38,103 nucleotides of DNA, from the NCBI GenBank assembly GCA_017443065.1, contig JAFSPF010000115.1, positions 1-38,103 of the forward strand, in the 5' to 3' direction. The translations under genes and the position numbers were made by a program. Below, piece by piece: positions 17,313 to 27,508 of the stretch. Source of the stretch: Lachnospiraceae bacterium (GTDB lineage Bacteria; Bacillota; Clostridia; Lachnospirales; Lachnospiraceae). Within the stretch, counting starts at the first letter, position 1. The number at the start of each line of letters is the position of its first letter. A model generated the notes under the pieces. It did no database searches. It had not been told where the DNA came from and worked only from the letters and a program-made list of their open reading frames with translations.

Positions 17313-18613
17313 TGCTCAGAAACGCAAACAGGGCAAAGGGCTATGTGCTCGGTTATGATCTCGGAATGTCCTTTTCCCAGATCAGCTTTATGGAGCTTGG
17401 CGCATCCGTCCCGAAGACGCTGTCCGTCCTGACGGGACGGGAGGTGTATGACATCCCGACCCTCCTCGCGAGACGGGAGGATATCAACCAGTGGTTTTTC
17501 GGGCGCGAGGCCTTAAAGCAGATAGAGGATTCGGGCGCGATCCGCGTGGACCGTCTGATTGAGCTTGCCATGACGGGGACGCCGGTCACCGTCGGTGCGC
17601 AGGAATATGATCCGGTATCCCTGCTTGCGCTGTTTGTGAAACGGTCGCTGTCCCTTCTCTCCATGGAGCTGGATGCGTCGCATATCCGCGCAATGATGTT
17701 CACCACCGCGCAGATGGACGCGCGGATGGTGGAGGTTTTGCGCGGCATCGTCAAGGCGCTGCAGCTGCCGATGAAGCATGTGTTCTTCCAGAGCTATGCG
17801 GAGAGCTTTTACCATTACATGCTCCGGCAGGACAGGGAGCTCTGGCAGCACCAGGTGCTGGCCTGTGATTATCATTACGAGCTGCTGCGCACCTATGTGC
17901 TGCAGTTCAATGCGCATACGACGCCGGTGGTGGCCACCGTGGAGGAGCAGACCTTCACGGACATGGAATTCAACATGGACGGCCTTCCGGAGGATAAGAT
18001 CAACCGGGAAAAGGCCTTGTCCATGCTGGACACCTCCTTTTTCAACACCGTGGAGAGCCTGACGCAGGGCAAGGTGTTCTCGACGGTATACCTTTTGGGC
18101 AACGGCTTCAAGGACAACTGGATGAAGCGCTCGCTCGAATACCTCTGCCGCACGCGCAAGGTGTTCCAGGGCAGCAACCTTTTCAGCAAGGGCGCCACCT
18201 ATGCGGCGGGCGCAAGGCTGCAGAAGGAGGGGGAGAAGACCGGCTTTGTCCTGCTGGATGCGGAGAAGCTGCGCTTTAATCTGGGGATCATGGCGCATGT
18301 CCGCGGGAAGGAACAGTACTGCGGGATTCTGGACGGCGGCTGCAACTGGTATGAGGCCTCCGCCGCGGCGGATGTCATTCTGGAGCACGGGGACAGCTTT
18401 TTTATCCAGGCAACGCCGCTGACCGGCGGCATCGCAAAGTCGCTCGCGTTTTCCCTGCAGGGACTGCCCGAACGCGAGGAGAGGACCACAAGGCTTTCCA
18501 TCGCCATGGAGATGCTTTCCGTGAACCGCCTGAAGGTGACGGTGACGGACCTGGGCTTCGGCGAATACGCGCCGGCCACGGGAACGGTGCTGACCGAGGA
18601 GTATGAGTTATGA
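17309..18613 (+). CDS. divergent Hsp70-like protein (DUF5716-like) with degenerate nucleotide site
   Basis: The 434 residues follow the DnaK layout at low similarity. GYDLGMSFSQISF (residues 14-26) aligns with the phosphate-1 loop. A segment with FFGREALKQ then RLIEL matches the GQPAKRQ...IKRLIG region. MKHVFFQSYAESFYHYM matches the VKRIINEPTAAALAYG helix. The YLLGNGF...SKGATYAAGA stretch matches the adenosine-side loop. RLKVTVTDLGFG near residue 415 matches the end of the substrate-binding beta domain. Where DnaK has its glycine-rich phosphate-2 loop, this protein has LACDYHYELLRTYV, so ATP hydrolysis may be weak or lost. The family is uncharacterised; a chaperone-like or scaffolding role with the DUF5717 protein is my inference. 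Confidence 0.75.
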   Translation: MMLRNANRAKGYVLGYDLGMSFSQISFMELGASVPKTLSVLTGREVYDIPTLLARREDINQWFFGREALKQIEDSGAIRVDRLIELAMTGTPVTVGAQEYDPVSLLALFVKRSLSLLSMELDASHIRAMMFTTAQMDARMVEVLRGIVKALQLPMKHVFFQSYAESFYHYMLRQDRELWQHQVLACDYHYELLRTYVLQFNAHTTPVVATVEEQTFTDMEFNMDGLPEDKINREKALSMLDTSFFNTVESLTQGKVFSTVYLLGNGFKDNWMKRSLEYLCRTRKVFQGSNLFSKGATYAAGARLQKEGEKTGFVLLDAEKLRFNLGIMAHVRGKEQYCGILDGGCNWYEASAAADVILEHGDSFFIQATPLTGGIAKSLAFSLQGLPEREERTTRLSIAMEMLSVNRLKVTVTDLGFGEYAPATGTVLTEEYEL

Positions 18614-19455
18614 CCAATCTGATGCTGTGCACAGGTGCATATGCCGTACATCCCTTTGACTGGGAACAGATCGAGACACGGGTTCACAGCATGGAGGAGC
18701 TGTGCTTTTATATTGTCCGGAACCGCTATCTGCTGACGCGTGACGCCTTCACGCAGGAGCTGTTTGACTGGATCGGGACGGAGTGTGCGCTGCCGGAGCT
18801 TTCGCGTTCCCTGCTGAAACGGTATGGCGCACGCGCCTCCGCGGCGGAGCTGGCGGTGACGATCCTGGAATACGTCCGCTTCAATTCTCCTGAGGAAATC
18901 GCCGAGACGAAGCGCGTGCTGAAGGAAAGCGCGGAGATGGATGTCTATGAAAAGAGCCTTGCGCGTGCGGATTTCCTCATGGAGAACCAGCATTTTCATC
19001 AGGCAATCGATGCCTATGAGGATTTGCGCCGCTCCACGCCGGAGCCGGACGCGGACAAGCATGCCTACCTGCTCTATTGTGAGGGCGTGATGAATGCGCG
19101 CATGTTCCAGTTTGCGCAGGCGGCGGAATGCTTCCGGAGCTCCTACGAGATCACGCGTGATGCGGAGACCTATGTCAATTATCTTGCGGCGCTCAGGATG
19201 CAGATGACAGAGAAGGAATACCTGGATTACATTTCGGATGACCCGAAGGGATACCAGCTGTCCATGACGTTGGAGGAGCGGATCTCGCGCGCGGAGGAGG
19301 AGTACGGACTCAGCGACGGATACCGGAGGATCCGCCATTTAAAGACGCTCAAAAACGAAGGAAAATCAAAAGAGTATTATGAGGCCGTTGCGGGAATTGT
19401 CAGGGAATTAAAGGATGATTACCGAGGCACGAAGGACGTACTGGTCAGGAACTGA
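18610..19455 (+). CDS. TPR-like helical protein of unknown function
   Basis: A soluble, helical protein of 281 residues with no membrane segment. Residues 115-205 contain helix pairs such as ADFLMENQHFHQAIDAYEDL and AQAAECFRSSYEI that look like tetratricopeptide repeats. The N-terminal third (MEELCFYIVRNRYLLTRD) is distinctive for this locus. It overlaps the Hsp70-like gene by 4 bases and is followed 2 bases later by the next gene. TPR proteins often partner Hsp70 proteins, so a co-chaperone or adaptor role is plausible but unproven. Confidence 0.7.
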   Translation: MTNLMLCTGAYAVHPFDWEQIETRVHSMEELCFYIVRNRYLLTRDAFTQELFDWIGTECALPELSRSLLKRYGARASAAELAVTILEYVRFNSPEEIAETKRVLKESAEMDVYEKSLARADFLMENQHFHQAIDAYEDLRRSTPEPDADKHAYLLYCEGVMNARMFQFAQAAECFRSSYEITRDAETYVNYLAALRMQMTEKEYLDYISDDPKGYQLSMTLEERISRAEEEYGLSDGYRRIRHLKTLKNEGKSKEYYEAVAGIVRELKDDYRGTKDVLVRN

Positions 19456-19457
19456 GG

Positions 19458-20720
19458 ATGGCAGGAGCTACGGCACGGAAAAAGAAAAGCGTGCGGCGCG
19501 GCGCACCCGCAGCGGGGAGGGCGGCATCCGCAAGGAACAGGGAGAAGCCTTCCGCCGCGAGGAGCAGGGGGAGGACCGCATCCGCCGGGGACCGGGCTGC
19601 GGCAGCCGCGCAGATACAGTGGCAGGCGGAGGCCGGAGAGGACATGCGGCGGGAAGAGCTGGTCGCAAGCTGTCTTGACCGCATGTACGAGGGCGCAAAG
19701 GAAATCGAAAAGCTGAAGCAGGAGTATGGTTCGGTTACGGGACAGATCCGTGATCTGGACACGGTCCGTGAGATGCCGCCGGAAAAAAAGGCGCTTGTGG
19801 AAAAGAACGCCGGCCGCCTGAAGGAGTTTCTGCGCAGACAGGAGGAGTCCGCAAGGCGCGAGGGCCAGATGAGCGATGACGAGTTCACGCGCATGGAACG
19901 GCTGCAGGACGAATACCCGACAGCGATCGGCAAATTCTCCGACGCGGAGGATTACCACCGGAAGATCAAGAACGATCTGCGCAAGCTGGACAACGAACGG
20001 GAGGCGTATTATCTGCGGGAGGAGGATCTGGAGAAGACCCTCTCCGGCACGCACGATCTGTCCATCATCTGTATGGCGGCACTGTGCGCGGTGCTCGCGG
20101 TGCTCTTTGTCCTGCAGACGGTGTTCCGGCTGAACGTGGTGTACGGCTACATGGCGGCGGTGCTGCTGGCGGCCGTTGCGATCGTGTTTCTTTATACGAG
20201 AAACAGCTCCGCGGCGCGCGAGCTCAAGTCCGTGGAGAACACGATAAACCGTTTGATTTTATTACAAAATACCGTCAAGATTCGTTATGTCAACAACCGC
20301 AACCTCCTGGATTATTACGAGCTGAAATACGGCGTGCAGAAAGCCTCGGAGCTCAAGTCCATGGCGGCGCGTTACGAAAAGGAACGGGATGCCAGACAGC
20401 GGCTGTCGGATACGATGCGTGAAATTGCCCGCACGGAGCAGGACTTACAGCGTCTGTACTATGATGCGGGCGTGCGGGAGCCGCAGCGTCTCGTGAAGAT
20501 GCCGGAGGTGATCCTGAACCCTTCGGACGAAAGCGCCTACCGCAGCGAGCTCTTAAAACGCAGGAAGCAGCTGCGGGGACAGATGGATTACAACCAGGAC
20601 AAGGTGATTGCAAAGGCCAAGGATGAGATCAAACGGATTGTCAAAAAGAACCCGCGTGACGCGGACGCGATTTCGGCACAGGTGGACCGCTTCATGCAGG
20701 AGAAAGGAATCCGGATTTAA
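19458..20720 (+). CDS. coiled-coil protein with two central membrane segments
   Basis: The 420-residue protein begins with a basic, Ala/Arg/Ser-rich low-complexity tail (residues 1-50). A charged helical coiled-coil region follows (about 60-195), then two adjacent hydrophobic helices (about 200-222 and 228-248) and a second coiled-coil region to the end. Both long arms would lie on the same side of the membrane, probably the cytosol. It starts 2 bases after the TPR gene and ends 3 bases before purB. It could anchor the preceding three proteins at the membrane. No known family is recognised. Confidence 0.7.
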   Translation: MAGATARKKKSVRRGAPAAGRAASARNREKPSAARSRGRTASAGDRAAAAAQIQWQAEAGEDMRREELVASCLDRMYEGAKEIEKLKQEYGSVTGQIRDLDTVREMPPEKKALVEKNAGRLKEFLRRQEESARREGQMSDDEFTRMERLQDEYPTAIGKFSDAEDYHRKIKNDLRKLDNEREAYYLREEDLEKTLSGTHDLSIICMAALCAVLAVLFVLQTVFRLNVVYGYMAAVLLAAVAIVFLYTRNSSAARELKSVENTINRLILLQNTVKIRYVNNRNLLDYYELKYGVQKASELKSMAARYEKERDARQRLSDTMREIARTEQDLQRLYYDAGVREPQRLVKMPEVILNPSDESAYRSELLKRRKQLRGQMDYNQDKVIAKAKDEIKRIVKKNPRDADAISAQVDRFMQEKGIRI

Positions 20721-20723
20721 ACG

Positions 20724-22157
20724 ATGACAAAGGACAGATACGAATCCCCGCTGTCCGGGCGGTATGCGGGGAAGGAGATGCAGCTCATTTTCTCGCCCGA
20801 AAAGAAATTCCGCACCTGGCGCAGACTCTGGATTGCGCTCGCGGAGGCGGAGCAGGAGCTCGGTCTGGACATCACGGACGAACAGATCGAAGAGCTGAAG
20901 GCCCATGCGGATAACATTAATTTCGAAGAGGCGGCGGAGCGGGAAAAGCAGGTGCGTCATGATGTGATGGCGCATGTCTATGCCTACGGCTTACAGTGCC
21001 CGAAGGCAAAGGGCATCATCCACCTCGGCGCGACCAGCTGCTATGTCGGGGACAATACGGACGTCATCCTGATGCGCGAGGCGCTGACGCTTGTGCGCGG
21101 GAAGCTCCTGCGTGTCATCCGCGCGCTGTCCGCCTTTGCGGACCGTTATAAGGATCTGCCGACGCTCGGCTTCACGCACTTTCAGCCGGCCCAGCCGGTG
21201 ACCGTGGGAAAGCGCGCATCGCTCTGGCTGCAGGATTTCATGGCGGACCTGGAGGATCTGGATTATGTCCGCGCGCATCTGAAGCTTTTGGGCTCCAAGG
21301 GGACCACGGGCACGCAGGCCTCCTTCCTGGAGCTTTTTGACGGCGATACGGAAAAGGTAAAGCGTCTGGATCCGTTGATCGCGGAGAAGATGGGATTTTC
21401 CGGCTGTGTGGCTGTCTCCGGGCAGACCTATTCGAGGAAGCTGGATCTCAGGGTGATGAACGTGCTGGGCGGGATCGCGGTCAGCGCATCGAAGATGGCG
21501 ACGGATATCCGCCTGCTGCAGCATCTGAAGGAGGTGGAGGAGCCCTTCGAGAAAGAGCAGATCGGTTCTTCCGCCATGGCCTATAAGCGCAACCCCATGC
21601 GCTCGGAACGGATCTGTGCGCTGGCGCGCTTTGTCATCGCGGACACGCTGAACCCGGCGCTCACGGCTTCCGCGCAATGGATGGAGCGGACGCTGGATGA
21701 TTCCGCCAATAAGCGGCTGTCGGTGCCGGAGGCCTTTCTGGCCACGGACGGGATTTTAAACCTTGTGGCAAACGTCACGGACGGCCTTGTGGTCTATGAA
21801 AAAATGATCACGAAGCATCTGATGCAGGAGCTGCCCTTCATGGCGACGGAGAACATTCTGATGGATGCGGTGAAGGCCGGCGGTGACAGACAACAGCTTC
21901 ATGAAAAGATCCGGCAGCATGCCATGGAGGCGGGAAAAAGAGTCAAGGAAGAGGGAAAAGACAACGATCTCCTGGAACGGATCGCGGCGGATCCCGCCTT
22001 TCCGCAGGACGCGGATGAGTTACAGGCACTGACGGATCCGAAGCGCTATACCGGGATGTGTGCGGAGCAGGTGACGGTGTATCTGAGGGAGACGGTGAGG
22101 CCGCTTCTGGAAAAAGAAGCATCCGCGATCGGGGAAGCGGAAGCAATCACCGTATAG
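20724..22157 (+). CDS. purB: adenylosuccinate lyase
   Basis: Cleaves adenylosuccinate to AMP and fumarate, and SAICAR to AICAR, in purine synthesis. The 477-residue length fits the longer adenylosuccinate lyase clade. The fumarase/aspartase superfamily signature [12 protein letters not shown] is present near residue 288. [10 protein letters not shown] and [14 protein letters not shown] carry other active-site regions. It lies 3 bases after the coiled-coil membrane protein gene and is followed directly by purA, so AMP-branch enzymes are co-expressed with the uncharacterised four-gene set. Confidence 0.95.
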   Translation: MTKDRYESPLSGRYAGKEMQLIFSPEKKFRTWRRLWIALAEAEQELGLDITDEQIEELKAHADNINFEEAAEREKQVRHDVMAHVYAYGLQCPKAKGIIHLGATSCYVGDNTDVILMREALTLVRGKLLRVIRALSAFADRYKDLPTLGFTHFQPAQPVTVGKRASLWLQDFMADLEDLDYVRAHLKLLGSKGTTGTQASFLELFDGDTEKVKRLDPLIAEKMGFSGCVAVSGQTYSRKLDLRVMNVLGGIAVSASKMATDIRLLQHLKEVEEPFEKEQIGSSAMAYKRNPMRSERICALARFVIADTLNPALTASAQWMERTLDDSANKRLSVPEAFLATDGILNLVANVTDGLVVYEKMITKHLMQELPFMATENILMDAVKAGGDRQQLHEKIRQHAMEAGKRVKEEGKDNDLLERIAADPAFPQDADELQALTDPKRYTGMCAEQVTVYLRETVRPLLEKEASAIGEAEAITV

Positions 22158-22171
22158 CGAAGGAGGAAATC

Positions 22172-23449
22172 ATGGTAACTGCAATCACAGGTGCCAACTG
22201 GGGAGATGAAGGAAAGGGCAAGATTACGGACATGCTGGCCCCGGAGGCGGATATTGTCGTTCGTTTTCAGGGCGGGGCGAATGCCGGTCATACCATCGTC
22301 AACGAATACGGAAAGTTTGCCCTGCACACGCTGCCGTCAGGCGCGCTTCATCCGGATGTGGTGAATGTCATCGGCAACGGCGTTGCGCTGAACATTCCGG
22401 TGCTGGTGCAGGAGATCGAGAAGATCACCGCCCGCGGCGTGCAGGCGCCTCAGCTTCTGGTGTCCGACCGCTGCCAGTTCATCATGCCCTATCACATTAC
22501 CTTTGATACCTATGAGGAGGAGCGCCTCGGAAAGAAGAGCTTCGGCTCGACAAAGTCCGGCATCGCGCCCTTCTATGCGGATAAATACGCCAAGATCGGC
22601 TTCCAGGTGAGTGATTTATTTGATGAGGAGCGCCTGAATGCGCGCCTGGATCTGGTGCTGCCGCAGAAAAACACGCTGCTGGAGCATCTCTATCACAAGC
22701 CGCTTCTGGAAAAGCGTGCCCTGCTTCATGTGCTGAAGGACTACCGGCGCATGATCGAGCCCTATGTCCGGGACACGGGCGCCTTCTTACGACAGGCGCT
22801 GCGGGAGGGGAAAAACATCCTCCTGGAGGGACAGCTCGGGACCTTAAAGGACCCGGACCACGGCATTTATCCCATGGTGACAAGCTCCTCCACGCTGGCC
22901 TCCTTTGCGGCGGTCGGCGCGGGGATTCCGCCCTACGAAATCAAGCGCATCATCGCGGTCACGAAGGCCTATTCCTCCGCGGTCGGCGCGGGCGCCTTTG
23001 TTTCGGAGATTCATGCCGAGGAGGCGGAGGAGCTGCGCAGTCGCGGCGGTGACGGCGGCGAATACGGCGCGACGACGGGGAGACCGAGACGCGTCGGCTG
23101 GTATGATGTCGTGGCCTCCCGCTACGGATGCGCCTTACAGGGCGCAACGGAGGTCGCCTTCACGGTGGTGGACGCGCTCGGGTATCTGGACGAGATTCCG
23201 GTCTGTGTGGCCTATGAGATTGACGGAAAACGCAGGGATGATTTCCCGGTCACGAGGGAACTGGAGCGTGCAAAGCCTGTGTATGAGGTGCTGCCCGGAT
23301 GGAAATGCGACATCCGCGGCATCAGGGAATATGACAAGCTGCCGGAAAACTGCCGGAAATACATCGAATTCATCGAGGAGAAGCTGGGCTTTCCGGTGAC
23401 GATGGTCTCCAACGGACCGTCGAATGAGGACATCATCTACAGACACTGA
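22172..23449 (+). CDS. purA: adenylosuccinate synthetase
   Basis: Makes adenylosuccinate from IMP, aspartate and GTP, the step before PurB in AMP synthesis. The N-terminal GTP loop GANWGDEGKGK and the QGGANAGHTIV segment are diagnostic. The length of 425 residues is standard. The ATG at 22172 has AAGGAGG 7-8 bases upstream; an earlier in-frame start at 22058 is inside purB and would add a non-homologous tail, so it is rejected. It follows purB by 14 bases. Confidence 0.96.
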   Translation: MVTAITGANWGDEGKGKITDMLAPEADIVVRFQGGANAGHTIVNEYGKFALHTLPSGALHPDVVNVIGNGVALNIPVLVQEIEKITARGVQAPQLLVSDRCQFIMPYHITFDTYEEERLGKKSFGSTKSGIAPFYADKYAKIGFQVSDLFDEERLNARLDLVLPQKNTLLEHLYHKPLLEKRALLHVLKDYRRMIEPYVRDTGAFLRQALREGKNILLEGQLGTLKDPDHGIYPMVTSSSTLASFAAVGAGIPPYEIKRIIAVTKAYSSAVGAGAFVSEIHAEEAEELRSRGGDGGEYGATTGRPRRVGWYDVVASRYGCALQGATEVAFTVVDALGYLDEIPVCVAYEIDGKRRDDFPVTRELERAKPVYEVLPGWKCDIRGIREYDKLPENCRKYIEFIEEKLGFPVTMVSNGPSNEDIIYRH

Positions 23450-23498
23450 AGCAATCTGTTGTGTCTGAAACAGCGGCCGGTGCAGGCGGAGGAGTGAT

Positions 23499-23855
23499 AT
23501 GACGAAAAAAACAAAGATGTGGCTGGCACGGATCGCGTTGATTGCCATTGTCATTCTCTTTGTGTATGTTGTGGTATATGCCGTCGCTTCCGATGATCCG
23601 AATGTCTGGTTCGCACAAATCGTTGCGCTCCTGATGCTGCCGATCGTGTGCTTCGGCATTATGGCCAGCGTCGCCTCCATGCGGCGTCGCGCGAAGGAAT
23701 CGGAAGAAGCCCTGCGCCGGTGGGAGGAGGCAATGGGAGAGGAAGAAGACCTTCCGGGGACCCCGGAGGAAGCTGCCGGAGAGGAACCGCCGCCGGTCGG
23801 CACGCAGGAGGAGGGGGAAGCAGTAGACAGAAACACCGCGGATATGGTAAGATAA
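23499..23855 (+). CDS. small two-helix membrane protein, function unknown
   Basis: The 118-residue protein has two hydrophobic segments (about residues 8-27 and 35-55) and a charged, Glu/Pro-rich cytosolic tail from about residue 58. GGAGGAG lies just before the ATG. No family is recognised. It sits 49 bases after purA and 8 bases before the tRNA, with a tRNA promoter apparently overlapping its last codons. Confidence 0.65.
   Translation: MTKKTKMWLARIALIAIVILFVYVVVYAVASDDPNVWFAQIVALLMLPIVCFGIMASVASMRRRAKESEEALRRWEEAMGEEEDLPGTPEEAAGEEPPPVGTQEEGEAVDRNTADMVR
23824..23853 (+). promoter_or_regulatory. possible tRNA-Arg promoter
   Basis: TAGACA (23824-23829, five of six matches), an 18-base spacer and TAAGAT (23848-23853, four of six) predict a start near 23860, just ahead of the tRNA at 23864. 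It overlaps the end of the preceding reading frame. Confidence 0.4.
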
Positions 23856-23863
23856 AGCGTTAT

Positions 23864-23935
23864 GCACCCGTAGTCTAATGGATAGAACGAAGGCCTCCGA
23901 CGCCTTTAATGCAGGTTCGATTCCTGTCGGGTGTA
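23864..23935 (+). tRNA. tRNA-Arg, anticodon CCG
   Basis: A cloverleaf can be folded: acceptor GCACCCG with CGGGTGT (G1-U72 wobble), anticodon stem AAGGC/GCCTT with loop CTCCGAC, giving anticodon CCG (reads CGG, Arg), and T stem GCAGG/CCTGT with loop TTCGATT. The discriminator is A. CCA is not encoded. The D stem GTCT/GAAC has a C-A mismatch at 23875-23886, which is unusual. The position in the gene run and the following terminator support a real gene. Confidence 0.9.
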
Positions 23936-23949
23936 CGAAAACGGCGGAG

Positions 23950-23993
23950 GCGCACAGGGCTTCATGCGGGCATGAACGGCTCTGTGCGCTTTT
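23950..23993 (+). terminator. terminator after tRNA-Arg
   Basis: The outer stem GCGCACAG (23950-23957) pairs with CTGTGCGC (23982-23989) and the inner stem TTCATG pairs with CATGAA (23961-23976), followed by TTTT (23990-23993). The short T-run suggests moderate efficiency. The next coding start is only 24 bases downstream. Confidence 0.7.
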
Positions 23994-24016
23994 GCGAGGG
24001 AGAGAATCCGGAGAAT

Positions 24017-26615
<2,599 letters not shown>

Positions 26616-26666
26616 TCCCGGTTTATAAGTTTTTTATCATTTCGGCGTGCAGGGGTACAGAAACTG

Positions 26667-26675
26667 TGGTATAAT
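26667..26675 (+). promoter_or_regulatory. extended -10 promoter for the CheC-like gene
   Basis: TGGTATAAT gives a perfect TATAAT (26670-26675) with the extended TG element. The -35 region is poor, as is common with extended -10 promoters. The start would be near 26682, exactly where the leader hairpin begins. Confidence 0.7.
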
Positions 26676-26681
26676 GAATGT

Positions 26682-26738
26682 CGCCGTGTACTTGGGGGGA
26701 TGCAGGGCATTTCCGAAGGGTGCACGGCGATCTTTTTC
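26682..26738 (+). promoter_or_regulatory. structured 5' leader with terminator-like hairpin
   Basis: CGCCGTGTAC (26682-26691) pairs with GTGCACGGCG (26720-26729) over 10 bp with one G-U, and TCTTTTTCT follows. The 28-base loop is G-rich on its left side and can form a competing pair (GGGGATG with CATTTCC). It resembles an attenuator at the very 5' end of the transcript. It matches no riboswitch class that I can confirm. Confidence 0.5.
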
Positions 26739-26761
26739 TGAGGAAGGATAACAGGGATATC

Positions 26762-27508
26762 ATGCCGGAGATTACGGGAATCACACACACAAAACCGGGT
26801 ACAAAGAAGACTGTAAAAGGGAAGAAGAAGCGGAAGAGTTCCGTCAATTATGTCCGCTTATATGATCATCTGACAAAGCTTCAGAAGGACGTTTTGGGGG
26901 AGGTGGCCAACATCAGCATGGGCAACTCCGCAACGACCCTTTCCATGATGCTCAATCACCCCGTGAACATCACCGCGCCGCATGTGGACGTGATCCTGCG
27001 TTCGGATGCGCTGGAGGGATACGAAGGCACCTGTACCTTTGTGCAGATTCATTACATCAAGGGACTGTCCGGCTCCAATGTCTTTGTTCTGAAAGACGAA
27101 GATATGCTCTGCATCACCGACATGATGATGGGTGGTGCAGGCAAGGCGGGAGAGATGGCGTTTCCGGAACTCAATGAGATGCATATGTCCGCAGCGAGCG
27201 AGGCCATGAACCAGATGATGGGCACAAGCGCGACTTCCATGTCCTCCATGCTGGCGACGACGGTGGATATCTCGACGCCCTCGCTTTCCCGCATTGATGT
27301 GGATTCCGTGAAAACCTTTGACCGGATGTTTCATTCCCCGCTGGATTATTTCGTGCGCATCACCTTCCATCTCGTGATCGACGAGCGCATTGATTCCACG
27401 ATGATCCAGCTTTACCCGATCCAGTTCGCGGTGGATATGTGCAAGCTCTTCCGCAAGAAGAAGCTGGATAAAAAAGAAACGGTTGTGATCACCAATGAAC
27501 AGGGCTGA
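26762..27508 (+). CDS. CheC/CheX/FliY-like CheY-P phosphatase domain protein
   Basis: Predicted phosphatase of the CheC family acting on phosphorylated response regulators. Both active-site motifs fit the [DS]x3ExxNx22P pattern. The first has Asp43, Glu47, Asn50 and Pro73; the second has Ser143, Glu147, Asn150 and Pro173. The closest pattern is the N-terminal half of FliY, but no C-terminal FliN-type domain is present. A very basic tail (KKTVKGKKKRK) precedes the domain. The start at 26762 is chosen because the earlier in-frame ATG at 26678 lies before the predicted transcript start. Length 248. No flagellar or chemotaxis genes are nearby, so the target is unknown. Confidence 0.8.
   Translation: MPEITGITHTKPGTKKTVKGKKKRKSSVNYVRLYDHLTKLQKDVLGEVANISMGNSATTLSMMLNHPVNITAPHVDVILRSDALEGYEGTCTFVQIHYIKGLSGSNVFVLKDEDMLCITDMMMGGAGKAGEMAFPELNEMHMSAASEAMNQMMGTSATSMSSMLATTVDISTPSLSRIDVDSVKTFDRMFHSPLDYFVRITFHLVIDERIDSTMIQLYPIQFAVDMCKLFRKKKLDKKETVVITNEQG

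Noticed and set aside
22058-22171. N-terminal extension of purA into purB
   Set aside because: The extra residues lack similarity to PurA, and the ATG at 22172 has AAGGAGG and the standard N-terminus.
23909-24016. N-terminal extension of the SH3-domain protein
   Set aside because: It would begin inside the tRNA gene and cross its terminator.
26692-26730. Resemblance of the CheC-like leader to a cyclic-di-GMP riboswitch (GCAGGGCA block)
   Set aside because: The second conserved block and the receptor helix are missing; only a short string matches.
26700-26741. 13-codon leader peptide before the CheC-like gene
   Set aside because: Its G-run is directly against the ATG, so the ribosome site spacing is poor; kept only as a note in the leader finding.
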